Position numbers and translations under genes: made by a program | Assembly: GCF_021343995.1 (NCBI RefSeq) | Contig: NZ_JAJTTE010000009.1 | Span: 100,626 to 164,625, forward strand | Direction of reading: 5' to 3' | Length of the DNA stretch: 64,000 nt | Source: Pseudonocardia terrae | Lineage (GTDB): Bacteria; Actinomycetota; Actinomycetes; Mycobacteriales; Pseudonocardiaceae | The notes under the pieces: generated by a model | What the model saw: only the letters and a program-made list of their open reading frames with translations | Databases searched by the model: none | What the model was told of the DNA's origin: nothing | Shown: positions 8,669 through 18,015 of the stretch, one piece after another | How the letters are laid out: each line of letters opens with the position of its first letter | Position numbering within the stretch: position 1 is the stretch's first letter

Positions 8669-8793
8669 TGGGCAACGATTGCGCATCCGCACCGGATCTG
8701 CAGTGCCCCCGTGACCGACGACACAGGACTCGATCTAACGTATGCGTGAGCGCAATCATTGCGGCGCGCAGCATTCATGGTCACCATGTTTCG

Positions 8794-10689
8794 GTGAGAT
8801 CCGACGACTCCCCGCCGTCCTCCGGCTCCGCCGGCGGAGCCGTGTCCCTGCCCCACCACCTCGGCGACTTCACGCTGAACCGCCGCGTCCTGGTGACCGT
8901 CGCCTGGGCGGTGCCGATCGGGGCCCTCGGCGCGGTCGCGGCATGGGTGTTGCTGCGGTTGATCGCGTTGATCACCAACGCCGTGTTCTTCCAGCGCCTC
9001 TCCACCGCGATGGTCGCCCCGGGCTCCGGGTCGCACCCGTGGTGGCTCGTGCTGTGCGCGCCCGTCGTCGGGGGCCTGGTCGTCGGGCTGATGGCGCGCT
9101 ACGGCTCGGAGAAGATCCGCGGCCACGGCATGCCCGAGGCGATCGAGGCGATCTTGATGCGCCGCAGCCGGGTCGAGCCCCGGATCGCCGTGCTCAAGCC
9201 GACGTCGGCGGCGATCAGCATCGGGTCCGGTGGTCCGTTCGGCGCCGAGGGCCCGATCATCATGACCGGCGGGGCGGTGGGGTCGATCCTGGCGCAGCAC
9301 CTGCACCTGTCGGCCGACGAGCGCAAGGCGCTGATGGTGTCCGGCGCCGCGGCCGGCATGGCGGCGACCTTCAACGCGCCGATGGCCTCTGTGCTGCTCG
9401 CCGTCGAGCTGCTGCTGTTCGAGTGGCGACCGCGCAGCTTCCTGCCGGTCACCTGCGCCGTGGCCGTCGCGACCGTCCTGCGGGCACCGCTGCTGGGTGG
9501 GGGCCCGCTCTTCCCGGTGGACCTCGGGGCTGCGCGCACCACCCCGCTCGTCGACCTGCTCTGCGTGGGCGCGGGGATCATCGGCGGGCTGCTCGCCATC
9601 GCGGTGACCGCGCTGGTGTACTTCTCGGAGGACAACTTCGCCCGGCTGCCGCTGCACTGGATGTGGTGGCCCGCGATCGGCGGGCTGATCATCGGCATCG
9701 GCGGGCTGGTCGAGCCGCGGGCGCTCGGCGTCGGGTACGACGTCATCGACGAGCTGCTCACCGGGCGCGCCACGCTGTCCCTGATCGTCGGCATCCTGGT
9801 GGTGAAGAGCCTCATATGGGGGCTCTCGCTCGGCTCGGGCACCTCGGGCGGGGTCCTGGCCCCGGTGTTCATGATCGGCGCCGCGCTCGGCGCGGTGGAG
9901 GGGCTGGTCTTCCCCGACGTCGGCCCGGGCTTCTGGGCGATGATCGGGTTGGCGGCCGTGGTGGGGGGCGTGATGCGGTCCCCGCTCACCGGCGTGGTGT
10001 TCTCCCTCGAGCTGACCCATGCGTGGTCCATGCTGCTGCCGCTGCTGATCGCCTCGGCCTCGGCGTACGGGATCTCGGCCCTGCTGCTGCGCCGCTCGGT
10101 GCTGACCGAGAAGATCGCCCGGCGCGGCTACCACCTCTCCCGCGAGTACGACGTCGACCCGCTCGAGGTCCTGCTCGCCGACGAGGTCATGGCCCCCACG
10201 CCCGCCGTCGTCGCACCCGACACGGCCCTCCCGCCGTCGCCCGAGCTCCTGGCCGCCACGCTCGCGCGCCGGGAGGTCGACGGGAGTCCGCGCGCCGCGG
10301 CCGGCGGCCCCCCGCTGCAGCGGCTCTACCCCGTCGTCGAGGACGACGGCCGGCTCCGCGGCGCGGTGCCCCGGCAGTCCCTCGTGGCGCCCGGCGAAGC
10401 CCGCTCGGTGGCGGACGTGCTGATCGGCGACCCGGTCGTGGTGCACGCCGACGACACCCTGCGCGAGATCGCGTCCCGGTTCGCGCGCCACGGGATCACC
10501 GCGGCACCGGTCGTCGACCGGGCGGACCCGGCCCGGCTGGTCGGGCTCGTCACCGTCGACCACCTCCTCGACGGACGGCTCCGCGACCTCGCGGAGGAGC
10601 ACGACCGCGAGCGTCCGCTGGGCCCGCGCACCTGGCGCTCCGGGCGCTCCGGGCGTCGGCGGGACGGGTACGCGACACTACGGCCATGA
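8794..10689 (+). CDS. ClC chloride channel/transporter with C-terminal CBS pair
   Basis: About 631 residues from GTG 8794; GTG 8746 is an alternative and neither has a strong ribosome site. The core has the ClC selectivity-filter signatures GSGGPFGAEGP (with the gating Glu) near 135-145 and GTSGGVLAPVFMIG near 345, on a hydrophobic framework of about ten or more helices. Residues about 455-610 form two CBS domains (VADVLIGDPVVVHADDTLREI and ITAAPVVDRADPARLVGLV regions), which usually bind adenine nucleotides and gate transport. It mediates chloride flux or Cl-/H+ exchange. Its stop overlaps the MarR start as ATGA, so the two are translationally coupled. Confidence 0.88.
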   Translation: MRSDDSPPSSGSAGGAVSLPHHLGDFTLNRRVLVTVAWAVPIGALGAVAAWVLLRLIALITNAVFFQRLSTAMVAPGSGSHPWWLVLCAPVVGGLVVGLMARYGSEKIRGHGMPEAIEAILMRRSRVEPRIAVLKPTSAAISIGSGGPFGAEGPIIMTGGAVGSILAQHLHLSADERKALMVSGAAAGMAATFNAPMASVLLAVELLLFEWRPRSFLPVTCAVAVATVLRAPLLGGGPLFPVDLGAARTTPLVDLLCVGAGIIGGLLAIAVTALVYFSEDNFARLPLHWMWWPAIGGLIIGIGGLVEPRALGVGYDVIDELLTGRATLSLIVGILVVKSLIWGLSLGSGTSGGVLAPVFMIGAALGAVEGLVFPDVGPGFWAMIGLAAVVGGVMRSPLTGVVFSLELTHAWSMLLPLLIASASAYGISALLLRRSVLTEKIARRGYHLSREYDVDPLEVLLADEVMAPTPAVVAPDTALPPSPELLAATLARREVDGSPRAAAGGPPLQRLYPVVEDDGRLRGAVPRQSLVAPGEARSVADVLIGDPVVVHADDTLREIASRFARHGITAAPVVDRADPARLVGLVTVDHLLDGRLRDLAEEHDRERPLGPRTWRSGRSGRRRDGYATLRP

Positions 10690-11240
10690 CCGACGCCGCC
10701 GGCCTCCCCGACCCGCCCACGCGCGACCAGGTCGACGCGGTGATGCGGACGGCCCGGGTGCTGGTGGGGGTGACGGCGCGCTCGTTCGCCGCGATCGAGG
10801 ACCGCGTCACCCTGCCGCAGCTGCGGATCATGGTCATGATCGCCAGCCGCGGGCCGCTCAACCTGGGCAGCATCGCCGCGAGCCTGGACGTGCACCCGTC
10901 CAACGCCAGCCGGGCCTGCGACCGACTGGTGGCCGCGGGCCTGCTCGACCGTCGCGACGACCCCGCCGACCGGCGCAACCTGCTGCTGCAGCTCACCGAC
11001 GCCGGCGCACGGCTGGTCGACGAGGTCACCACGCAGCGCCGGCAGGCCATCCACGACACGCTCGAGAAGATGCCCGTGGGCCGGCGCCGGAGCCTGGTCG
11101 CGGCGCTGAGCGCGTTCGCCGACGCGGCCGGCGAGCCCGCGGAGGCGGCGTGGAGCCTCGGCTGGACCACCGAGAACCCCGTGCGCTCACTGCCCCTGCG
11201 CGGCCCGGACCGGAACGGGGCGGAGCGCGACGGGACGTAG
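10686..11240 (+). CDS. MarR family regulator
   Basis: 184 residues from ATG 10686. The winged helix is visible in LPQLRIMVMIASRGPLNLGS, IAASLDVHPSNASRACDRLV (recognition helix) and DRRDDPADRRNLLLQLTDAG (wing), about residues 38-110. Its start overlaps the ClC stop (ATGA), so it is likely co-expressed with the channel and may control it or respond to the same stress. The C-terminal 40 residues are polar and of no known motif. Confidence 0.88.
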   Translation: MTDAAGLPDPPTRDQVDAVMRTARVLVGVTARSFAAIEDRVTLPQLRIMVMIASRGPLNLGSIAASLDVHPSNASRACDRLVAAGLLDRRDDPADRRNLLLQLTDAGARLVDEVTTQRRQAIHDTLEKMPVGRRRSLVAALSAFADAAGEPAEAAWSLGWTTENPVRSLPLRGPDRNGAERDGT

Positions 11241-11369
11241 CGGCGTCCGCGCGTCGGCTGCACATCGGGCGGCCGGGACCTACCCTGGGCGAGCCGAGTC
11301 GATCAAGGATGTTCCTCGGGGGTGCAGCATGCAGCGGATCTCGTCCGGACGGGTGCGGGGGTTCGTCGG

Positions 11370-12935
11370 GTGTCGGTGAACTACGCGGAACAGGTCCGCC
11401 GGCACGCGGTGCGGACACCGAAGCGCACGGCGGTGGTCGACGGCGACCGTGAGGTGAGCTGGGCGGAGCTCGACGAGCGGGCGACCCGGATCGCGAACGG
11501 GCTCGCCGCGGCCGGGGTGGTCCGCGGCGACCGCGTGGCCCTGCTCGTGGACAACTCGCTGCGCCCGCTGGAGGTCATGATCGCCTGCGCGCGGGCGGGC
11601 TTCGTCCACGTGCCGCTGGATTTCCGGCTCGCCGAGGCCGACGTCCGCAGCATCCTCGCGGACTGCGGGGCGCGGGCGGTGATCGTCGACACGCCCTACC
11701 TCCCGACCGCCCGCCGGGTGCGGCCCGACCTGCCGGACGTCGCGGTCTGGGTGACCGACCGGGCTGCGGACGGGGCTGCGGACAGGGCGGTGGGATTCAC
11801 CGACTACGACGAGCTCGTCGACCGGGCCTCCACCACGCGGCCCGCCGCCGACGTGGACGACCACGGCCTGCTCTGCATCCTCTACACCAGCGGCACCACC
11901 GGGCGGGCGAAGGGCGTGACGGCGACGCACCTGCAGTCGCTGGACAACGCGATGGGCGTGATCCTCGGCTCGGAGATCGACGGGGACACCCGCTACGCCG
12001 TCTCCTACCCGCACGGCTCCGCCGGCACCATCCACCACGTCTGGGGCCCGGTGCTGCTGCGCGGCGGCTGCCTGGTGCTCTCCGACGTCCGGCAGTTCTC
12101 CGCGGAACGCTTCTTCGCGCTGGTGGAACGGCACCGTGTCACGCACTGCCAGCTCGTCCCGACGATGGTGTTCCGGCTGCTCGACCACCCGGACCGGGGC
12201 CGCTTCGACCTGTCGTCGCTGCGGACCATGGGGTACGCGTCGGCCCCCATCCCGCCCGAGCGGGTGCGGCACGTGCTCGAGACGTTCGGCCCGATCCTCG
12301 TGCAGATGTACGGGATGACCGAGACGGCCTCCCACGCGACGATCCTGGGCAAGGCCGACCACGTCCGGGCGGCGGCGGGCGCGGACCACCTCTTCGCCTC
12401 GTGCGGGCGGCCCGCGATCGGCGCCGAGATCCGGATCCTCGACGACGACGGCCGCCCGGTGCCGACCGGCGAGGTCGGCGAGATCGTCATGCGGGCCCGC
12501 TGGTTCACCTCCGGCTACTGGAACGACCCGGAGCGGACGGCCGAGGCGCTGCGGGACGGGTGGCTGTACTCCGGCGACCTCGGCCGGATGGACGCCGAGG
12601 AGTACCTCTACGTCGTCGACCGCAAGAAGGACCTGATCATCACGGGCGGGGCCAACGTGGCCAGCACCGAGGTGGAGGCCGCGCTCTACGACCACCCGGC
12701 GGTACAGGAGGCGGCGGTGATCGGGCGCCCGGACCGCGAGTGGGGCGAGGCCGTGCACGCCGTGGTGTCGCTGCGGCCGGACGGCACGACCTCGCCCGCG
12801 GAGCTGATCGCCTGGTGCCGGGAACGGTTGGCGCACTTCAAGTGCCCGAAGTCCGTCGAGATCCGGGCCGAGCTGCCCCGCACGTCGACCGGCAAGCTGG
12901 CCAAGGCCGTGTTGCGGGCCGAGCTCACCGGGTGA
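11370..12935 (+). CDS. AMP-forming acyl-CoA synthetase
   Basis: About 521 residues from GTG 11370 (GTG 11376 is an alternative). The ANL-superfamily motifs are in order: YTSGTTGRAKGV (P-loop, near 172), YGMTE near 315, YSGDLGRMD near 400, DRKKDLIITGGANV near 420, and the C-terminal catalytic Lys in STGKLAK near 510. It activates a carboxylic acid to acyl-AMP and then acyl-CoA. It converges with a ketosynthase gene 3 bases away and belongs to a block with a second ligase, an SDR and two ketosynthases. Substrate unknown. Confidence 0.9.
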   Translation: MSVNYAEQVRRHAVRTPKRTAVVDGDREVSWAELDERATRIANGLAAAGVVRGDRVALLVDNSLRPLEVMIACARAGFVHVPLDFRLAEADVRSILADCGARAVIVDTPYLPTARRVRPDLPDVAVWVTDRAADGAADRAVGFTDYDELVDRASTTRPAADVDDHGLLCILYTSGTTGRAKGVTATHLQSLDNAMGVILGSEIDGDTRYAVSYPHGSAGTIHHVWGPVLLRGGCLVLSDVRQFSAERFFALVERHRVTHCQLVPTMVFRLLDHPDRGRFDLSSLRTMGYASAPIPPERVRHVLETFGPILVQMYGMTETASHATILGKADHVRAAAGADHLFASCGRPAIGAEIRILDDDGRPVPTGEVGEIVMRARWFTSGYWNDPERTAEALRDGWLYSGDLGRMDAEEYLYVVDRKKDLIITGGANVASTEVEAALYDHPAVQEAAVIGRPDREWGEAVHAVVSLRPDGTTSPAELIAWCRERLAHFKCPKSVEIRAELPRTSTGKLAKAVLRAELTG

Positions 12936-12938
12936 GCG

Positions 12939-14162
12939 TCAGACGGGCGTGAGCACCAGCGACGCGTTCTGGCCGCCGAACCCGAAGGCGTTGACCTGGA
13001 CCGCCGGGGCCGTGAGCCCGGCGGGTGCCTTGGTGACGATCTCGAACCCGGCGTCCGGGTCGGGCTCGGTGGTGCCGGCGTTCATCATCAGCGTCCCGGT
13101 CCGCAGGGCCTGGATGCCCGCGACCGCGGACATCACGGCCGCGGCGCCGGAGGAGTGCCCGACGTGCCCCTTGATCGACGCGACCTCGACCTGCGGGGCG
13201 TGCCCGCCGAGGTAGGCGTTGAGCGCGCGGATCTCGGACGTGTCGCCGATGCGCGTCGCGGTGCCGTGCGCGACGACCCCGCCGACGGCCTCGACGGCCA
13301 GTCCGGCGTCGTCGAGGGCCTGGCGCATGGCGAGGGCCTGCCACTCGCCGCTGGGGTCGGGGGAGGAGGGGTGGTAGGAGTCGGCGAGCGAGCCGTAGCC
13401 GGCGACGGCGGCCAGCGGGGTGGCTCCCCGCGCGGCGGCGTGTGCGCGGCTCTCCAGGACGAGCACGGCACCGCCCTCCCCGACGACCATGCCCGATCGG
13501 TGCACGTCGAACGGCAGCGAGGCGCGGGTCGGGTCCGGCTCGGTCGACCCGGCACCGAGCGCCCCGGCGGACAGCAGCACGAGGGGGCGGAGCTGGGCGT
13601 CGGACCCGCCGACGATCGCGACGTCGACGAGGCCGGACTCGACGAACCGGGCGCCGGTGCCGATCGCGTCGGCCGACGAGGCGCACGCGGTGCACAACGT
13701 GAGCTGCGGCCCGTGCAGCTTCCAGTGGTAGGCCAGCCGCGCGGCACCCATGTTGGGCCACATGGTGATCTGGACCTTGCGCGGCAACGCCTCCGGGCCG
13801 CCGCGGTCGTAGGCGGCCTGGGCGTCGATCACGGACTGGAGCCCGCCCATGCTCGTGCCGGTGACGACGGCGGTGCGCAGCGGGTCGAGCCCCTCGAGCC
13901 CCGCGTCGGCCACGGCGTCCTCGGCGGCGACCATGAGGATCTGGGCGAACCGGTCGGTGCCGGCCAGGGTGCGCGCGTCGAGCCGGGCGGCCGGGTCGAA
14001 GTCCGGCATCGGGGCCCACACGACCGGATCGTCCGTGCCGGCGTCCTCGCGCGGGGCGCGCCGCACGGCCACGGTCCCCGCGCAGAGCTGCTCCCAGAAC
14101 GAGTCCGGGGTGTGCCCGAGAGCCGACACGACTCCCATCCCGGTGACCACGACGTCCCGCAT
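12939..14162 (-). CDS. beta-ketoacyl synthase (FabF-like), KS-A
   Basis: 407 residues from ATG 14162. The thiolase-fold condensing enzyme has the nucleophile in LCTACASSADAIG (Cys160) and both histidines in VAHGTATRIGD and KGHVGHSSGA, so the C-H-H triad is complete. The segment ITMWPNMGAARLAYHW is nearly shared with the plus-strand ketosynthase at 16753, which has its Cys at the same position; they are close paralogs. FabF-type enzymes condense malonyl-ACP with an acyl chain, but no acyl carrier protein, malonyltransferase or dehydratase gene is visible nearby. It is divergent from the SDR gene across a 101-base gap holding an inverted repeat. Confidence 0.88.
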   Translation of the reverse strand: MRDVVVTGMGVVSALGHTPDSFWEQLCAGTVAVRRAPREDAGTDDPVVWAPMPDFDPAARLDARTLAGTDRFAQILMVAAEDAVADAGLEGLDPLRTAVVTGTSMGGLQSVIDAQAAYDRGGPEALPRKVQITMWPNMGAARLAYHWKLHGPQLTLCTACASSADAIGTGARFVESGLVDVAIVGGSDAQLRPLVLLSAGALGAGSTEPDPTRASLPFDVHRSGMVVGEGGAVLVLESRAHAAARGATPLAAVAGYGSLADSYHPSSPDPSGEWQALAMRQALDDAGLAVEAVGGVVAHGTATRIGDTSEIRALNAYLGGHAPQVEVASIKGHVGHSSGAAAVMSAVAGIQALRTGTLMMNAGTTEPDPDAGFEIVTKAPAGLTAPAVQVNAFGFGGQNASLVLTPV

Positions 14163-14210
14163 CCCTGTCCTCCTCGACGATCGACCGCTGTGAGCCGGTT
14201 CACTCGGTTC

Positions 14211-14239
14211 GCAGTGCTGTGAAATATTGTCCGCACTGC
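14211..14239. promoter_or_regulatory. inverted repeat between divergent KS and SDR genes
   Basis: GCAGTGC (14211-14217) is repeated exactly in inverse as GCACTGC (14233-14239), with AATATT near the centre. The site lies 25 bases before the SDR start and about 50 before the ketosynthase start. Position and symmetry suit an operator or divergent promoter element; no regulator is assigned. Confidence 0.5.
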
Positions 14240-14263
14240 GACTTCGCCTGTAGACCAGGATGC

Positions 14264-15184
14264 ATGACCTTCGATCTGCAGGGCAGGGTCGCCCTGGTGA
14301 CCGGTGGCGCCCGGGGCCTCGGGCGGGCGCACGTCCTGGCCCTCGCGAGCCGTGGCGCGGCGGTCGTCGTGGCCGACGACGGTGCCGCACTCGACGGCGC
14401 CACGGGTGACCCGGGTGCGGCCGCGGCGACGGTGGAGGAGGTCGCGGCCGCCGGCGGGCAAGCGGTCGCCTGCGTGGCCGACGTCGGCACCGAGGCCGGG
14501 GCGCGGATGGCGGTCGAGACCGCGCTCGCGGAGTTCGGCCGGCTCGACGCGCTCGTGGCGAACGCCGGGGTGCTGCGGGACCGCTCCGTGGCGAAGATGA
14601 CGGCCGACGACGTCGACACCGTCCTGCGGGTGCACCTCGCCGGCAGCATGTACTGCGTCCTGCAGGCCTGGCCCGCGCTCAAGGAGTCCGGCAGCGGCCG
14701 GATCGTGCTCACCTCGTCGGCGTCGGGGCTCTACGGCAACTTCGGCCAGGCCAACTACGCCGCGGCCAAGTCCGGCATGCTCGGCCTCGGCTCCACGCTC
14801 GCCCTCGAGGGGGAGCGGTACGGGATCCGGGCCAACGTGATCGCGCCGGTGGCGCGGACCCGGATGACCGAGCCGCTGATGCCGCCGGAGCTGCTGGCGG
14901 GCCTCGACCCCGCCCGGGTGAGCGGGCTCGTCGCCTACCTGACCTCGGCCGAGTGCGGCGAGTCCGGCTCGGTGTTCGAGATCGGCGGCGGGCTGGTCGC
15001 GCGGGTGCGGATCGTCGAGTCCGACGCCGTCGCGCTGCCCGATCCCGCGGACCCGGCCGGCGACGCCGCGATCGTCGACGCCGTGGCGGCCCTGGCGGAG
15101 CTCCCGCCCGGCCGCGCCTACCCGTCGTCGTCGGCGGCCCTGGCCCGGATCATGGAGGCCGCCGGCTCCGTCCCGGCGTCCTGA
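14264..15184 (+). CDS. short-chain dehydrogenase/reductase (MFE-2-like)
   Basis: 306 residues from ATG 14264, chosen because AGGA lies 4 bases upstream; an in-frame TTG at 14219 is less likely. The NAD(P) motif TGGARGLG is at 14-21, NAGVLRD near 105, a Ser in VLTSSASG near 150 and the catalytic YAAAK near 165. The N-terminal half resembles the 3-hydroxyacyl-CoA dehydrogenase part of peroxisomal multifunctional enzyme 2. A roughly 60-residue C-terminal extension after the core (from VRIVESDAV) exceeds the usual 250-residue length. Likely acts on a 3-hydroxy/3-oxoacyl thioester alongside the neighbouring ketosynthases and ligases. Confidence 0.87.
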   Translation: MTFDLQGRVALVTGGARGLGRAHVLALASRGAAVVVADDGAALDGATGDPGAAAATVEEVAAAGGQAVACVADVGTEAGARMAVETALAEFGRLDALVANAGVLRDRSVAKMTADDVDTVLRVHLAGSMYCVLQAWPALKESGSGRIVLTSSASGLYGNFGQANYAAAKSGMLGLGSTLALEGERYGIRANVIAPVARTRMTEPLMPPELLAGLDPARVSGLVAYLTSAECGESGSVFEIGGGLVARVRIVESDAVALPDPADPAGDAAIVDAVAALAELPPGRAYPSSSAALARIMEAAGSVPAS

Positions 15185-15227
15185 CCGGCCCGACCGCCCC
15201 TGATCGTCGCGACCGGATCGAGGACCC

Positions 15228-16739
15228 GTGTTCCAGACGTCGATCGTGAACGAGGTGGGCGTTCACGCCCGCCGGCACCCGGACCGGCCCGCGCTGGAAG
15301 TGGTCGACGGGCCCGCGCTCACCTACGCGCAGGTGTGGGACCGGATCCACGCCCTGGCCGCCGTGCTCGCCGACGTGCCGGAGCGCAACGGGCTGCGCCT
15401 GGTCACCTTCCTGCTGCCCAACGGCGTCGACGCGGCCCTGGTCTACCTCGCCTGCCAGCTCGCCGGGTGCGTCGCCATCCCGCTGAACTCCCGGCTCGCC
15501 CACGCCGAGCTGCGGTTCGTCCTGGAGGACTCGGGGGCGGAGGTGCTCCTGACCGGGGCACCCTTCCAGGACCGGGCGGCGGCGCTCGTCCGCGACCGCG
15601 GGCTGCGGACCATCGACTGTGACGCCGTGCCGACCGCGGCGAGGGTGCCGGCGGAACGGGTGGCCGTGGACGGGTCGACGCCCATGGTCGTCGGCTACAC
15701 CTCCGGCACCACGGGCCTGCCGAAGGGCGGGCTCTACCGCGGCGACCTGCTGCTGTTCAGCTACCTGCAATGGGCCCGGTCGTACCGGCTCGACGAGTCC
15801 AGCACGGTGCTCACCCCCGGGCCGATGTTCCACCTCTCCTACGCGGGCCTGACCCTGACGGCGCTGATGCTCGGGGCGCGGGTGCGCATGATGACCGAGT
15901 TCGACGCGCCGCGCGCCTGCCGGGAGCTCGACCGCGAGGCCACCTTCGCGTTCCTGGTGCCGACGATGGCCGCGGCCGTGATCGCGCAGGCGCGGGCCGA
16001 GGGGCGCAGCGCGCTCGACACCGTCCGGTTCGTGCTGTCCTCCGGCGCACCGGTGTCCGCGGATCTGCTCGCGGACATGCTCGCCTTCTTCCCGCGGGCG
16101 ACCATCGCCGAGGCCTACGGCTGGAGCGAGGCCGGGTGGATCACGTTCGAGACGAAGACCCCGGAGACGCTGCTCCCGCAGTGTGTCGGCAGGCCGGTCA
16201 CCGGGAGCGACCTGGAGGTGCTGCGCGAGGACGGGACACCGTGCGCGGCGGGGGAGCCGGGCGAGATCGCCGTGCGTCCGGTGCTCCCCTTCGCCGGCTA
16301 CCTCAACCACCCGGAGAAGACCGCCGAGGCGGTCCGGGACGGGTTCGTGCTCTCCGGCGACATCGGGATCTGGACGGACGACCACCGGCTGCTGGTCGTG
16401 GACCGCAAGAAGGACATGATCGTGACCGGTGGGGAGAACGTCTACTCGGCCGAGGTCGAGCAGGTGCTCGCGCGGCATCCCGCGGTCGTCGAGGTCGCGG
16501 TGATCGGCCGCCCGGACCCGCGGTGGGGCGAGGCGGTCACCGCCGTGGTCGTGGTGGACGGGCCGGGCCCGACCGCCGACGAGCTGCGGGCGTTCTGCCG
16601 CGAGTCGCTGGCCGGTTACAAGGTGCCCAAGACCGTCGAGTTCACGGACGCGTTGCCGCGCAACGCGATGGGCAAGCTCCAGAAGTTCCTCCTGCGCGAC
16701 GCCGGCCGCCGCGCGGGGTCCACCGTCCCGGCGTCCTGA
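15228..16739 (+). CDS. AMP-forming acyl-CoA synthetase (second copy)
   Basis: 503 residues from GTG 15228. Motifs in order are YTSGTTGLPKGG near 153-164, AYGWSEAGW near 295, LSGDIGIW near 375, DRKKDMIVTGGENVYSAEVE near 395, and NAMGKLQKF with the C-terminal catalytic Lys near 484. It forms an acyl-CoA from a free acid. It lies 43 bases after the SDR gene and 13 bases before the second ketosynthase, in one transcription unit. It is clearly diverged from the ligase at 11370, so the two likely activate different acids or different pathway steps. Confidence 0.9.
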   Translation: MFQTSIVNEVGVHARRHPDRPALEVVDGPALTYAQVWDRIHALAAVLADVPERNGLRLVTFLLPNGVDAALVYLACQLAGCVAIPLNSRLAHAELRFVLEDSGAEVLLTGAPFQDRAAALVRDRGLRTIDCDAVPTAARVPAERVAVDGSTPMVVGYTSGTTGLPKGGLYRGDLLLFSYLQWARSYRLDESSTVLTPGPMFHLSYAGLTLTALMLGARVRMMTEFDAPRACRELDREATFAFLVPTMAAAVIAQARAEGRSALDTVRFVLSSGAPVSADLLADMLAFFPRATIAEAYGWSEAGWITFETKTPETLLPQCVGRPVTGSDLEVLREDGTPCAAGEPGEIAVRPVLPFAGYLNHPEKTAEAVRDGFVLSGDIGIWTDDHRLLVVDRKKDMIVTGGENVYSAEVEQVLARHPAVVEVAVIGRPDPRWGEAVTAVVVVDGPGPTADELRAFCRESLAGYKVPKTVEFTDALPRNAMGKLQKFLLRDAGRRAGSTVPAS

Positions 16740-16752
16740 GGAGGAGGCGGAC

Positions 16753-18015
16753 ATGTCGCAGATCGTGGTGACCGGGGCGGGGATCGTGTCGCCCCTCGGG
16801 TCGAGCGTGGAGACGTTCCTCGCCGGGCTGGCCGACAACGAGGTGGCGACCCGGCCCTCGCCCTGGCGGGACGCCGAGGGCATGCCGTTGGGCTGGTGGG
16901 CGGGGGTCCCCGACTTCGATCCGGACGAGTGGGCCGACGCCCGGGTGCAGGCCGGCTCGGACCTGTTCACGCTCTACGCGCTGGCCGCGGCCCAGCAGGC
17001 GGTCACGCAGGCCGGACTGGCCGAGCTCGATCCGCTGCGCACCGCCGTGGTACACGGCAGCAGCATGGGCGGGATGCGGGCGCTGATGCGTGCCCAGCAC
17101 GACCTGGAGCGCAGCGGGCCCGGCGCGATCGACCGCAAGACGATGATCAAGATCTGGCCGAACATGGCGGCGGCGCAGATCGCGATGCGCTGGGACCTGC
17201 ACGGCCCCTCGCTCACGGTCTGCACCGCCTGCGCCTCCGCGCTCGACGCGATCGGCACGGCCACCGCGCTGTTGAAGGCCGGCCGCGCGGACGTCGCGAT
17301 CGTCGGGGGGACCGAGGGTGGCATGCCGCTGGCCGACGGCCGGGCCGAGGGCGAGTTCGTCCCTGCGACGGTGCACGGGCAGACCGCCTACGGCATGTCC
17401 GACCCGACCGCGGCCGACCGGTTGCTCGCGAGCATCCCGTTCGACGTCCGCCGGTCGGGCATCGTGACGGGGGAGGGGTCGGCGATGGTGATCCTGGAGA
17501 CCGCCGAGCACTCCCGGGCGCGCGGCGCGACCCCGCTCGCGGAGATCGCGGGGTTCGGCTCGCTGTCGGACAGCTACCACCCGTCGTCGCCCGAACCGAC
17601 CGGGCGGTGGGAGGCGCTGGTGATGCGGCAGGCGCTCGACGACGCCGGGGAGACGCCCGACCGGGTCGACATGGTCGTCGCGCACGCGACCGCCACGCCC
17701 AAGGGCGACACCGCCGAGATCCACGCGCTCAACGACGTCCACGAGGGACGCACCCGGCCGTTGCCCGTCACCGCCCTGAAGGGCCACACCGGACACACCG
17801 GGGCGTCGTCGGGCGCGATGAACCTGATCGTCGCGATGAACGCCATGGACCGCGGCTGGCTGCCGAACGTCGCGGGCACGAGTCAGGTGGACCCCCTGTG
17901 CCGCTTCGACGTGGTGACCGGCAAGCCCGCGGACGTCACGGTGGACCTCGCCCAGGTCAACGCCTTCGGCTTCGGCGGCCAGGACGCCTCCCTGGTGGTG
18001 CGGCGCCTTCCCTAG
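16753..18015 (+). CDS. beta-ketoacyl synthase (FabF-like), KS-B
   Basis: 420 residues from ATG 16753, with GGAGGAGG just upstream. Catalytic Cys160 lies in VCTACASALDAIG, with histidines in VAHATATPKGD (HAT in place of the usual HGT) and KGHTGHTGASSG. The extra 13 residues relative to KS-A fall mainly in an insertion (PLADGRAEGEFVPATVHGQT) after the active site. Both copies keep the full triad, so this is not an obvious KS-alpha/chain-length-factor pair. It ends inside the left arm of the 171-bp palindromic element. Role in a ligase-fed condensation is inferred. Confidence 0.88.
   Translation: MSQIVVTGAGIVSPLGSSVETFLAGLADNEVATRPSPWRDAEGMPLGWWAGVPDFDPDEWADARVQAGSDLFTLYALAAAQQAVTQAGLAELDPLRTAVVHGSSMGGMRALMRAQHDLERSGPGAIDRKTMIKIWPNMAAAQIAMRWDLHGPSLTVCTACASALDAIGTATALLKAGRADVAIVGGTEGGMPLADGRAEGEFVPATVHGQTAYGMSDPTAADRLLASIPFDVRRSGIVTGEGSAMVILETAEHSRARGATPLAEIAGFGSLSDSYHPSSPEPTGRWEALVMRQALDDAGETPDRVDMVVAHATATPKGDTAEIHALNDVHEGRTRPLPVTALKGHTGHTGASSGAMNLIVAMNAMDRGWLPNVAGTSQVDPLCRFDVVTGKPADVTVDLAQVNAFGFGGQDASLVVRRLP

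Noticed and set aside
8672..8762. GCAACGATTGC and GCAATCATTGC as operators of the ClC channel
   Set aside because: They resemble the LacI-like sites near 19243 but no regulator of that type is adjacent; kept only as a remark under the small gene.
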